In this document: positions 52,144-60,187 of the stretch, piece after piece
Numbering within the stretch: the first letter of the stretch is position 1
Layout of the letters: each line of letters begins with the position of its first letter
Source: Hyphobacterium marinum
Lineage (GTDB): Bacteria > Pseudomonadota > Alphaproteobacteria > Caulobacterales > Maricaulaceae
DNA length: 64,000 bases
Reading direction: 5' to 3'
Assembly: GCF_036330325.1 (NCBI RefSeq)
Contig: NZ_JAZDRO010000005.1
Coordinates: forward strand, 62,001-126,000
Notes under the pieces: generated by a model
Seen by the model: the letters and a program-made list of their open reading frames with translations, nothing else
What the model was told of the DNA's origin: nothing
The model's database searches: none
Program-made: the position numbers and the translations under genes

Positions 52144-52860
52144 ATGACCCTGTTACGCGCCACGCTGCTTGCCGCCGCCTCGACGATGATTCTCGTCCCG
52201 GCCGCCGAAGCCCAGCATTCTTATTCCTCACAGGACTGTGAGTCCCAGCGCCAGGGCCGCCAGGTCGCCGGTGCGATTGTCGGCGCGATCCTCGGCGGAG
52301 TCATCGGTGCCGAAATTGAAGACTCGATCGACGACCGCGACAATCATCGCGGACGGTACGGCAGGGGCCGCCACCGCGGCGGACGCCATTACCGCGGTCG
52401 TGATCGCGGCAACGAGAACGACCTCGCGGTCGCCGCCGGTGCCGGTATCGGTGCCCTGGTCGGCGCCGGCGTCGCGGGTGGCAACCCCTGCGCCCCGGCC
52501 CGAAACCCGCACTATGACAGCGGCTATTACGGCGATCCGTATGACGGCAAGCCGGCCGGCTACAATGACGCCTATTACGGCGATGCGGGCTATGGCTATG
52601 ACGACGGATATGACGGCTATGGCTATGAAAACGACGCCTATGTCCGCGACTATGACCCGAACACGCTGGCCGGTGGCCCGGAGGGCTATACCTACACCCA
52701 GCCGGACTACACGGGCGATGCCCGCGTCTACACGGCGACCTCGGTGACCGGGAATTGCCGCTGGATGCAGTCCCGCAGCCAGAACAGCTACGGTCAGGTC
52801 ACGACCAACGACGTCTATATGTGCCAGGGATCGGACGGCATCTGGCGTCCCGCCCAGTAA
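52144..52860 (+). CDS. exported glycine-zipper protein
   Basis: A 238-aa protein with signal peptide (TLLRATLLAAASTMILVPAAEAQ, shown in part). The first zipper is GRQVAGAIVGAILGGVIGAEI. A short Arg/Gly/His stretch (GRYGRGRHRGGRHYRGRDRG) and a second zipper (VAAGAGIGALVGAGVAGG) follow, then a Tyr/Asp/Gly-rich region and a C-terminal domain ending VYMCQGSDGIWRPAQ. The C terminus and zipper match the upstream RGG protein, so the two are paralogues by domain. AAAGGGAG at 52129-52136 is a good ribosome site for ATG 52144. Such proteins usually sit in the outer membrane or periplasm; function unknown. Confidence 0.8.
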   Translation: MTLLRATLLAAASTMILVPAAEAQHSYSSQDCESQRQGRQVAGAIVGAILGGVIGAEIEDSIDDRDNHRGRYGRGRHRGGRHYRGRDRGNENDLAVAAGAGIGALVGAGVAGGNPCAPARNPHYDSGYYGDPYDGKPAGYNDAYYGDAGYGYDDGYDGYGYENDAYVRDYDPNTLAGGPEGYTYTQPDYTGDARVYTATSVTGNCRWMQSRSQNSYGQVTTNDVYMCQGSDGIWRPAQ

Positions 52861-52875
52861 GACACTTACCCCGCT

Positions 52876-53622
52876 TCAAAGGCCCTGCTTGCGGGCGGTG
52901 ATGAGGAATTCGACATTCCCGTCGCCGCCCGTGATCGGGCTTTCAATCATTCCCCTCACCTGAAATCCGCTTCGCCCGTCGAGCCAGCGCCTGACGGCTG
53001 CAATGGCGCTTTCGCGCGCGGCGGCGTCGCGCACGATCCCCTTCTTGTGAAGGTTTTCGCGCCCGACCTCGAATTGCGGCTTGATCAGCGCCACGAGATC
53101 ACAGGTGTCTGCCGCCAGCCCCAAAGGCCGTTCAAGGACTTTCGCCAGACCGATAAAGCTGGCATCGCAAACAATCAGGGCCGGAGGTTCGCCGATCCGT
53201 GTCGCGTCGAGTGTACGCGCATCCTGGCCTTCGAGATTGAGGACGCGCGGATCGCCCGCCACATCCGGGTGCAGCTGGCCGTGCCCGACATCAACCGCAT
53301 GGACCCGTGTCGCGCCGCGTTCGAGCAGTACTTGCGTAAACCCGCCGGTTGACGCTCCGACATCTAGACAGGTCTTCCCCGCAGGATCGATCTGAAAGGC
53401 GTCGAGCCCGGCGACGAGTTTCAGCGCAGCGCGGCTGACATAGGGGTGTGCCGCTTCAGCCACCACGGCGGCACCGTCCGCGATTTTCTGGGAGGGCTTG
53501 GAGATCACAACCCCGTCAGCCGTCACTCCGCCCGCGGCTATCGCGGCCTGCGCCTTGGCCCGGGTCTCGAAATACCCGTGCTGAACGAGAAAAAGATCGG
53601 CGCGTTGTGGAGGCCAAACCAA
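52876..53622 (-). CDS. tlyA: TlyA family rRNA 2'-O-methyltransferase
   Basis: A 248-aa protein. An S4 RNA-binding domain (RADLFLVQHGYFETRAKAQAAIAAGGV, two parts) is followed by an FtsJ-type SAM methyltransferase fold: YVSRAALKLVAGLDAF with the K of the KDKE tetrad, LDVGASTGGFTQVLLERGA (SAM site), VDVGHGQL, then ALIKPQFEVG. TlyA proteins methylate ribosomal RNA cytidine 2'-OH and alter capreomycin sensitivity. The start is TTG 53622, with no ATG or GTG near the proper N terminus. It ends the xseB-csaA-ispA-dxs unit, 9 bp after dxs. Confidence 0.9.
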   Translation of the reverse strand: MVWPPQRADLFLVQHGYFETRAKAQAAIAAGGVTADGVVISKPSQKIADGAAVVAEAAHPYVSRAALKLVAGLDAFQIDPAGKTCLDVGASTGGFTQVLLERGATRVHAVDVGHGQLHPDVAGDPRVLNLEGQDARTLDATRIGEPPALIVCDASFIGLAKVLERPLGLAADTCDLVALIKPQFEVGRENLHKKGIVRDAAARESAIAAVRRWLDGRSGFQVRGMIESPITGGDGNVEFLITARKQGL

Positions 53623-53631
53623 GGCTGGCGA

Positions 53632-55548
53632 TCAAACAGCCGCCGCAAGCGTTGCGGCTGCCTCATCGGACCGGCCGATAGCCTCGAGCGCAGCGGCCGC
53701 GATATGGCGGGCGTTGAGGCCTGCGGCTTCGTACATGGCGTCGGGCGTATCCTGGTCCTGGAAAATGTCCGGCAGGGTCAGGGTGCGGATCTTGAGGCCG
53801 CCATCAAGCACGCCTCTTTCGGCGAGCATGTGCAGGACGAAGGCACCAAACCCGCCGCGTGCGCCCTCCTCGACCGTGATCAGGACTTCATGTTCGCGGG
53901 CGAGGCGAAGGATGAGGTCTTCGTCGAGCGGCTTCGCGAAGCGGGCGTCTGCGATCGTCGCGGACAGGCCACGCGCACCAAGATCATCGGCGGCCTTGAG
54001 GGCTTCCTGGAGGCGTCCGCCTAGTGACAGAATGGCGACTTTCGAGCCTTCGCGGACAATCCGGCCCTTGCCGAGGTCCAGCGGCTCGATGGTCTCCGGC
54101 ATCTCCAGGCCCAACCCGTTGCCGCGCGGATAGCGGAAGGCGCTGGGCGCATCGTCGATCTGGGTTGCCGTGGCGACCATGCGGGCCAGCTCGACCTCGT
54201 CGGCCGCGGCCATGACGACCATGCCCGGCAGCTGGCCGAGATAGCCGATATCGAAAGACCCCGCGTGGGTGGCCCCGTCCGCGCCGACCAGACCGGCGCG
54301 GTCGATGGCAAAGCGCACGGGCAGTTTCTGGATCGCGACGTCGTGGACGACCTGGTCATAACCGCGCTGCAGGAAGGTCGAATAGATCGCCGCGAAAGGC
54401 TTCATGCCGGCTGCCGCGAGGCCCGCGGCGAAGGTCACGGCATGCTGTTCGGCGATGCCGACATCGAAACTGCGGTTCGGGAAGCGCTCGGCAAAGGTAT
54501 CGAGACCCGTTCCACTCGGCATGGCGGCGGTCACTGCCACGACGCTGTCGTCGCGTTCGGCCTCGTTGATCAGGGCTTCGGCAAACACCTTGGTGTAGCT
54601 GGGCGGGCCGCCAGCGGACTTCTTCTGCTCGCCCGTGACGACGTTGAACTTGGCGACACCGTGATACTTGTCGTCCGCGGCTTCGGCGGGAGCATAGCCC
54701 TTGCCCTTCTGCGTCACCGCATGGATCAGCACCGGGCCGTCAATGCCATCGCGGACATTACGAAGGACCGGTACGAGCTGGTCGAGGTCATGGCCATCGA
54801 TGGGGCCGACATAGCGGAAGCCCATTTCCTCGAACAACGTGCCGCCCATCGCCATGCCGCGCATGTATTCCTCGGCCCGGCGGGCCGCTTCCTCGACGCC
54901 GATGGCCTTGGCCACGCCTTTGCCGAGCTTGCGGATGCTGCGATAGCTTTTCGAGGAAACCAGCCGCGCGAAATAATGGCTCATCGCCCCGACAGGCGGC
55001 GCGATGGACATGTCGTTGTCATTGAGGATGACGATCAGGCGCTGACCCAGCGCGCCGGCATTGTTCATGGCCTCATAGGCCATGCCCGCCGACATCGCGC
55101 CGTCACCGATCACGGCGATGACGTTGGAATTGCCGCCCTTGAGATCGCGCGCCACGGCAAAGCCGAGGGCTGCGGAGATCGAAGTCGAGGCGTGCGCGGC
55201 ACCGAACGGGTCGTATTCACTTTCCGAGCGCTTGGTGAATCCGGACAGTCCACCGCCTTGGCGCAGCGTGCGGATACGATCACGCCGGCCGGTCAGGATC
55301 TTGTGGGGGTAGCACTGGTGTCCGACATCCCAGATCAGCGTGTCGTCCGGCGTATCAAAGACGGCGTGGATGGCCACGGTCAGCTCGACCACGCCCAGAC
55401 CTGCGCCCAGATGCCCGCCGGTGACCGACACGGCATCAATAGTCTCGGCCCGCAATTCGTCCGCCACCTGTCTTAAGGTCGGCAGGTCGAAATTGCGCAG
55501 ATCGGCCGGAACCGTGACGCGGTCCAGTGTCGGGGTTTCAACGGGCAT
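53632..55548 (-). CDS. dxs: 1-deoxy-D-xylulose-5-phosphate synthase
   Basis: Thiamine-diphosphate enzyme condensing pyruvate and glyceraldehyde-3-phosphate, the first step of the MEP isoprenoid pathway. The 638-aa product is full length. VGHQCYPHKILTGRRDRI, VIGDGAMSAGMAYEAMNNAG with ILNDNDMSI (TPP/Mg site), GPIDGHDL, GIAEQHAVTFAAGLA and FDRAGLVGADG-like sequence are visible (AIDRAGLVGADGATHAG). It follows ispA after a 17-bp gap. Confidence 0.97.
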   Translation of the reverse strand: MPVETPTLDRVTVPADLRNFDLPTLRQVADELRAETIDAVSVTGGHLGAGLGVVELTVAIHAVFDTPDDTLIWDVGHQCYPHKILTGRRDRIRTLRQGGGLSGFTKRSESEYDPFGAAHASTSISAALGFAVARDLKGGNSNVIAVIGDGAMSAGMAYEAMNNAGALGQRLIVILNDNDMSIAPPVGAMSHYFARLVSSKSYRSIRKLGKGVAKAIGVEEAARRAEEYMRGMAMGGTLFEEMGFRYVGPIDGHDLDQLVPVLRNVRDGIDGPVLIHAVTQKGKGYAPAEAADDKYHGVAKFNVVTGEQKKSAGGPPSYTKVFAEALINEAERDDSVVAVTAAMPSGTGLDTFAERFPNRSFDVGIAEQHAVTFAAGLAAAGMKPFAAIYSTFLQRGYDQVVHDVAIQKLPVRFAIDRAGLVGADGATHAGSFDIGYLGQLPGMVVMAAADEVELARMVATATQIDDAPSAFRYPRGNGLGLEMPETIEPLDLGKGRIVREGSKVAILSLGGRLQEALKAADDLGARGLSATIADARFAKPLDEDLILRLAREHEVLITVEEGARGGFGAFVLHMLAERGVLDGGLKIRTLTLPDIFQDQDTPDAMYEAAGLNARHIAAAALEAIGRSDEAAATLAAAV

Positions 55549-55565
55549 CAGCTCTCGCTTTCGCT

Positions 55566-56453
55566 TCAGGAGCGGCGGGTGAGGACATAATCCACCGCCT
55601 CTCGCAGGATGTTTGCACGTTCACCGAAGGGATCAAGGTGATCCTTGGCCTGCGCGGCGAGACGCCGCGCCTGGTCGCGTGCCTCGGCCTCGCCCAGAAT
55701 GGTGACGAACGTGGCCTTTCCTTGACCGGCGTCCTTGCCGGTCGACTTGCCCGTCTCACTCGCACTACCGGTGGCATCAAGCAAATCGTCAGTGATCTGG
55801 AACGCCAGCCCCAGATCGTGGGCAAAACCTTCCAGCGTCCGCCGCACTCCGGCATCGGCCCCGGCCAGGATCGCCCCGGCTTCGGCAGCGAACCCGATCA
55901 GGGCCCCGGTCTTCATGCGCTGCATCCGCGTAACGATGGAAATGTCCCATTGTTCCGCCGGCGCGGCCATGTCGATCATCTGCCCGCCGACCATCCCGCG
56001 CGCACCGGCCGCAGCCGACAGACGCGTCACCAACTCACAACGGCGCGCCGCGCTGGCATGGGTGTCGGGGTGGGCCATGATCTCGAAGGCCAGCGTCAAC
56101 AGCCCGTCCCCGGCCAGCACGGCGGTCGCTTCGTCATACGCCTTGTGGACGGTCGGGCGGCCCCGGCGAAGGTCGTCATCGTCCATACAGGGCAGATCGT
56201 CATGGACCAGGGAGTAGGCGTGGATGCATTCGATCGCCGACGCACAGCGCAGCAGACCGCGTTCCTCGGCTCCCACCAGACGCCCGCACTCGATGGCCAG
56301 GAATGGCCGGATCCGTTTGCCCGGCCCCAGTGCCGCATAGCGCATGGCCGACAAAAGCGGCGTCTCAGGACCGTTGGCGCGCGGCAGCAGCGCGTCGAGC
56401 GCGACCGTAACCCGGTCGGCGGCCTCTTCAATCGTTTTGAGGAAATCCGCCAT
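55566..56453 (-). CDS. ispA: (2E,6E)-farnesyl diphosphate synthase/polyprenyl synthetase
   Basis: Condenses dimethylallyl/geranyl diphosphate with isopentenyl diphosphate. The 295-aa product is typical of IspA. The first Asp-rich motif is HDDLPCMDDDDLRRGRPTVHK, the second is ITDDLLDATG. LGPGKRIRPFL and YSLVHDDL are family marks. The start ATG at 56453 overlaps the csaA stop (TGATG). It sits between csaA and dxs, so precursor supply and chain elongation are co-transcribed. Confidence 0.95.
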   Translation of the reverse strand: MADFLKTIEEAADRVTVALDALLPRANGPETPLLSAMRYAALGPGKRIRPFLAIECGRLVGAEERGLLRCASAIECIHAYSLVHDDLPCMDDDDLRRGRPTVHKAYDEATAVLAGDGLLTLAFEIMAHPDTHASAARRCELVTRLSAAAGARGMVGGQMIDMAAPAEQWDISIVTRMQRMKTGALIGFAAEAGAILAGADAGVRRTLEGFAHDLGLAFQITDDLLDATGSASETGKSTGKDAGQGKATFVTILGEAEARDQARRLAAQAKDHLDPFGERANILREAVDYVLTRRS

Positions 56454-56809
56454 CAGGCCATCCGCGCGCCGCTCGGGACATCACTGTCCGGTCCGAGCAG
56501 AACGATATCGCCGGATTCATCAGGCAAACCGAGGACCAGGACCTCGGACATGAAAGGGCCGATCTGGCGCGGCGGAAAATTCACAACGGCAATGACCTGC
56601 CGGCCCACCAGGGCTTCGGGACTGTAATGGCGCGTGATCTGGGCTGAGGATTTTTTCACGCCGATATCCGCGCCGAAATCGATCCACAGCTTGATCGCCG
56701 GCTTGCGCGCCTCGGGAAACGCTTCGGCGCGCTCGACCCGACCCGCACGGATGTCGACCTTCAGGAAATCCTCAAAGGCGATTGGTGAAGCGGCCGCACC
56801 CAAGGTCAT
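56453..56809 (-). CDS. csaA: CsaA-type tRNA-binding/chaperone protein
   Basis: A 118-aa OB-fold protein. IAFEDFLKVDIRAGRVERAEAFPEARKPAIKLWIDFG (two parts), TRHYSPEALVGRQVIAVVNFPPRQIGPFMSEVLVLG (two parts) and VPSGARMA match CsaA, a small homodimeric tRNA-binding-domain protein with reported export-chaperone activity. The start at ATG 56809 (MTLGAAASPI) is one base after the xseB stop; the longer frame to 56854 runs inside xseB. It is an unexpected passenger in an isoprenoid operon. Confidence 0.9.
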   Translation of the reverse strand: MTLGAAASPIAFEDFLKVDIRAGRVERAEAFPEARKPAIKLWIDFGADIGVKKSSAQITRHYSPEALVGRQVIAVVNFPPRQIGPFMSEVLVLGLPDESGDIVLLGPDSDVPSGARMA

Positions 56810-56810
56810 C

Positions 56811-57059
56811 TCAGTCGATGCCGGCCGGCTCGGTCCGCGCCGTGCCGTCTTCACCCAGCACGATTTTCTCGACCTTCAGCTCGGCGTCCTTCAGCTTCTT
56901 CTCGCAATGGGCTTTCAGCGCCGCACCGCGTTCATAGATCGCAATCGACTGTTCGAGCTCCACCTCACCGGCTTCCAGCCGCTTGACGATGGACTCCAGT
57001 TCTTCGAGCGCTTTTTCAAAGCTCAGCGATGCGATATCTGAATGGGCATTTCCGGCCAT
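56811..57059 (-). CDS. xseB: exodeoxyribonuclease VII small subunit
   Basis: An 82-aa helical protein. SLSFEKALEELESIVKRLEAGEVELEQSIAIYERG (two parts) is the XseB signature, followed by LKAHCEKKLKDAELKVEKI. It binds the large subunit XseA in a single-strand DNA exonuclease; xseA is not in the window. ATG 57059 is the standard start. xseB before ispA and dxs is a common proteobacterial arrangement. Confidence 0.95.
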   Translation of the reverse strand: MAGNAHSDIASLSFEKALEELESIVKRLEAGEVELEQSIAIYERGAALKAHCEKKLKDAELKVEKIVLGEDGTARTEPAGID

Positions 57060-57142
57060 GCCGGGATCCTCCGAAAATTCAGGTCTTGCCGACGTCACCA
57101 TAGAAAGGCGTTCGACGCGCGGCAACGCGCAGGAACGGCCCG

Positions 57143-57739
57143 CTAGCGGCCGACGTATTCGTAGCGCCGGAAGGTCCAGTACTTGTCCCCGCCATCGCGC
57201 ACACAGCGATAGCCGAGACGCCGCATTTCCGGGCGCATCATGCGGTTGAACCAGCCATGCGCGCACAGAAGCACCGGCCCGTCCTCGGCGGCCTCGACCA
57301 GTTTCTTCGCCGCTTCGCGCGCCCGGCGTTCGGCCTCGCGACGTGATTCCATTCCCCGTGCCATTCCGTGCCACCAGGTGATGCGCGCGAACACGCCCCA
57401 AGTGTAGGCGCGGTACCGGCCGGTGATGGGGGGCGGCGGAAGCGCGGCTTCCACGAAGATCGGGTCAATGACCAGATCACGACCAGGCGCTGCGGCTTTC
57501 GCCGTCTCGATGGCGCGCGGCAGTGTACTGGCAAAAATGGTTTTCGCCTGCTCGGCTTCAGCGATCAGGTCGGCCGGCGGTTCCTGTCCGGGTGCGAGCC
57601 CGGCGGCGTCATAGCCCTTCCACCATTCTTCATAGCCGCGCCAGTCAACGGATTCGCGCCGGTTCTTGTCCGGGCGTCCGTGACGGGCAATCGTGATAGC
57701 GCCACGCGCGGGAGAGGATGGGGACGGATTGTCTGGCAT
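57143..57739 (-). CDS. histidine phosphatase family protein
   Basis: A 198-aa phosphoglycerate-mutase-like protein. ITIARHGRPDKNRR holds the phospho-accepting His in the RHG motif, IFASTLPRAIETAK the second Arg region and VLLCAHGWFNRMM the second catalytic His. YRAYTWGVFARITWW between them is hydrophobic and unusual. Substrate unknown (small phosphoesters or phosphoproteins). It lies between xseB and the deacetylase gene, all on the minus strand, without tight overlaps. Confidence 0.88.
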   Translation of the reverse strand: MPDNPSPSSPARGAITIARHGRPDKNRRESVDWRGYEEWWKGYDAAGLAPGQEPPADLIAEAEQAKTIFASTLPRAIETAKAAAPGRDLVIDPIFVEAALPPPPITGRYRAYTWGVFARITWWHGMARGMESRREAERRAREAAKKLVEAAEDGPVLLCAHGWFNRMMRPEMRRLGYRCVRDGGDKYWTFRRYEYVGR

Positions 57740-57785
57740 GCGGATGGATCGTGAGGGGCTCTAGTCTGGGCGGCTTCGGCGCCGG

Positions 57786-58718
57786 TCACGCCTCTGCCAA
57801 GGATTGCACAAATGCGGCTGCAGACCGCCCGAGCGCAGGCAAGTCGTATCCGCCCTCCATCAGGCAGACAAGCCGCTTGTGTCCGATTTCGCCAGCCAAT
57901 GCCGCAAGATGCGCTGCTGCCCACGCGAAATCTGCTTCCTGGAGTTGCAGTCCCGCCAAGGGATCATCCGCATGCGCATCGAATCCGGCGGACACCAGAA
58001 TCAGATCAGGCGCGAATGCGCGCAAGGCCGGTGTGATCTCCCGCTCGATGGCCGCCCGCCAGCCCGGGCCGGACAGGCCGGCACCGACGGGCACATTCAC
58101 GACATTGCCATCAAGCCCCGTTTCACCGGCCATGCCGGTTCCCGGATAGAGGGGCGACTCGTGAATGGACGCGAAGAAGACGCGCGGTTCGCGCTCGGCC
58201 AGTTCCTGGGAGCCATTACCGTGATGCACGTCGATATCGACGATGGCGACACGGCTCAGGCCATGGGTTTCCAGCGCATGCATCGCCGCAATGGCGATAT
58301 TGTTGAACAGGCAGAACCCCATTGGCCGGGCTCGCTCGGCATGATGGCCCGGGGGGCGTATCGCGCAGAAGGCCGCGTCGAATTCGCCCGACAGGACCGA
58401 ATCGACAGCGGCCATGCCCGCGCCGGCGGCGCGCAAGGCGGCCTCCAGCGAGCCCTTTGTCATGAAGGTGTCCCAGTCGAGACCCACGAGCGTGTCATCG
58501 TCCGGCTCGCTGGCGAAGATCCGGTCGACATGGGCTTCTGTATGGACCCGCTCGAGCGCAGCCCGATCAGCGCGTGGCGCATCGATTCGCGGCAACGCCG
58601 CCAGATCCGGCGCATTCAATGCGTCGAGGACGGATTGCAGGCGGGCGGGCTGTTCGGCATGCGCCGGCGGGATGCGGTGCTCGAACCCCGCCTTCGCAGT
58701 AATCACTCCGGTATTCAT
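57786..58718 (-). CDS. histone deacetylase family protein (HDAC-like amidohydrolase)
   Basis: A 310-aa zinc-dependent deacetylase of the HDAC/acetoin-utilisation/acetylpolyamine amidohydrolase superfamily. RPPGHHAERARPMGFCLFNNIAIA holds the paired catalytic His. VDIDVHHGNGSQE and SAGFDAHADDPLAG hold the zinc ligands Asp-His-Asp. EGGYDLPALGRS holds the C-terminal loop. Substrates can be acetyl-lysine, acetylpolyamines or other amides and cannot be told from sequence. The start is ATG 58718; a longer frame to 58778 lacks support. A SET-domain gene lies 65 bp upstream on the same strand. Confidence 0.92.
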   Translation of the reverse strand: MNTGVITAKAGFEHRIPPAHAEQPARLQSVLDALNAPDLAALPRIDAPRADRAALERVHTEAHVDRIFASEPDDDTLVGLDWDTFMTKGSLEAALRAAGAGMAAVDSVLSGEFDAAFCAIRPPGHHAERARPMGFCLFNNIAIAAMHALETHGLSRVAIVDIDVHHGNGSQELAEREPRVFFASIHESPLYPGTGMAGETGLDGNVVNVPVGAGLSGPGWRAAIEREITPALRAFAPDLILVSAGFDAHADDPLAGLQLQEADFAWAAAHLAALAGEIGHKRLVCLMEGGYDLPALGRSAAAFVQSLAEA

Positions 58719-58783
58719 GGACCTTTGCTCGCCTTGGCTGCCACGCGCATGTTCACCGCCGCGCGGCAGTAAAGGCAAGGCGG

Positions 58784-59224
58784 TCAGGCGGTGATTTCCG
58801 GTCCGTGCCCATTAAAATGACCATTCGCAATCACGGCCGGTGACGGCACGCGCGACGGCAGAATGGTCACTTCGGACATGAAGTGCCGGTAGTCACAGGT
58901 CAGTTCCTCGCCTGCCGCAATGTTGCGGGTGGCATAGCCATCCCCGTCAGCACGGAATTCGATGGCCGGCCACTCACTGTGGTTGAGAAAACGGGAGTGA
59001 TCGCCGTCGAGCAGGAAGGCATTCAGTCCGGCGTCGAAATAGGCGTACCGGTCTATGAAGTCCTGCAGGGGTTTCGGGCTGGCCCGGTATTGCTCGTGGC
59101 TGATCAGGCGGTCGAACATCGGGTTGAGCGTCCAGACATGTTGTCCGGCCATGATCGGCTCACCCGCAAAAACGCCGGTGCCCTCGATGGCACTCGAACC
59201 CACATAGGTATCGATAAGAAGCAT
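58784..59224 (-). CDS. SET domain protein (putative protein-lysine methyltransferase)
   Basis: A 146-aa protein that is essentially one SET domain. IDTYVGSSAIEGTGVFAGEPI is the N-SET, FLNHSEWPAIEF the pseudoknot N-H-S motif (SAM and substrate site). YATRNIAAGEELTCDY holds the catalytic Tyr of the C-SET. There is no post-SET cysteine cluster. Targets of bacterial SET proteins are mostly unknown. It is upstream of the HDAC-family gene on the same strand, 65 bp apart, and may be co-transcribed. Residues after 125 (PSPAVIANGHFNGHGPEITA) look like a short tail. Confidence 0.85.
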   Translation of the reverse strand: MLLIDTYVGSSAIEGTGVFAGEPIMAGQHVWTLNPMFDRLISHEQYRASPKPLQDFIDRYAYFDAGLNAFLLDGDHSRFLNHSEWPAIEFRADGDGYATRNIAAGEELTCDYRHFMSEVTILPSRVPSPAVIANGHFNGHGPEITA

Positions 59225-59369
59225 GAGGCTTGTAATGACCCATCCTGCCAGCGCGTCGACGCAGGCGATGAGACAGGCGGGCCGGTAGGCCCGCAGAGTG
59301 CGACGCTCCAGCGCCTATGTTGCGCAATCTGTAAAAAACGCAAATCACATTTTTTGCGGACAAGCCGGC

Positions 59370-59395
59370 ACCCCGGACCGGTTCCGGTCCGGGGT
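59370..59395 (-). terminator. strong stem-loop after the exported protein gene
   Basis: ACCCCGGACCGG (59370-59381) pairs with CCGGTCCGGGGT (59384-59395), a 12-bp stem with a minimal loop, 25 bp after the stop of the gene at 59420. No U-tract on the minus strand, so it may stabilise the 3' end rather than terminate. Confidence 0.45.
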
Positions 59396-59419
59396 GGGCA
59401 AGTCGGTTTTCAGGCTGGC

Positions 59420-60058
59420 TTATCCGCCGACCTGACCGGTGGCACTCCCCGTGGCGGAGAATTCCGACCTTGTCATGCCGAGGACCACGGCATTGGCATC
59501 CGAATCGAAGAAGGCCGAACCGGAGGCAACCGGTTTGGAGGGGCCACCCGACCGCGTCGAGACGAAGACGCGTCCCTGACCGGAACCGCGTGTATCGACA
59601 CGGTCCACCGTACCGACCTGGAAACCATCCGAGGAATAGACCCGGACGTCCGCGTAATTGCCCTCATGGCGTGCGTGGGCATTGGCGCTGGTTCCCATGG
59701 ATGCGCCCGCCGGACTGCGCAGGCTGGCCCGGGGCATGCGGGGCGGTGTCGCTCGCGCCCGGCCATAGGCGGCTGCATCGGCTTCGAGCGCCTGGCGCAG
59801 GCGCGCATTCGCGTTGGCAGCGGCATAGTGCGGCAAGGAGGCACTCAGATCCGATACGAGATCGGCATTCAGAGCCATGCCGGTGCGCTGGTCGACCATC
59901 ACGTCAGCGGTGTCGTTCAGCGTGCTGTCGAGCCGGGTGTCGATCTGCGTCGACTGGTCCACCGTACCGCGCACTCCGCCGACCACATCGCCGAGCTGGG
60001 CGTGGGCTCCGGCGCTCAGCGCGAGCGCGCCGACCGAAGCGAGAATAAGCGTTTTCAT
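59420..60058 (-). CDS. exported protein of unknown function
   Basis: A 212-aa protein. Signal peptide (MKTLILASVGALALSAGAHA), then a Thr/Asp-rich region (TVDQSTQIDTRLDSTLNDTA), an Ala-rich helix and a C-terminal part VRVYSSDGFQVGTVDRVDTR with GRVFVSTRSGG and SGSAFFDSDANAVVLGMTRS. That C-terminal part has the VYSxDGxxVGxVxxV strand pattern of PRC-barrel-like domains. The start is ATG 60058. No family recognised with certainty; periplasmic or outer-membrane location expected. It stands alone between the SET gene and the SDR gene. Confidence 0.7.
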   Translation of the reverse strand: MKTLILASVGALALSAGAHAQLGDVVGGVRGTVDQSTQIDTRLDSTLNDTADVMVDQRTGMALNADLVSDLSASLPHYAAANANARLRQALEADAAAYGRARATPPRMPRASLRSPAGASMGTSANAHARHEGNYADVRVYSSDGFQVGTVDRVDTRGSGQGRVFVSTRSGGPSKPVASGSAFFDSDANAVVLGMTRSEFSATGSATGQVGG

Positions 60059-60187
60059 GGCGTTCTCCCTTACTTGAAGGAACACCCGTCAAACGCATCC
60101 GACACGCAAAGGTTCGAACTTAATGACAGATCGCGCGAAGATTGCGTGCCAAGCTCAGAGGAAACCCGAACAGCCCTACAAGGTGGA

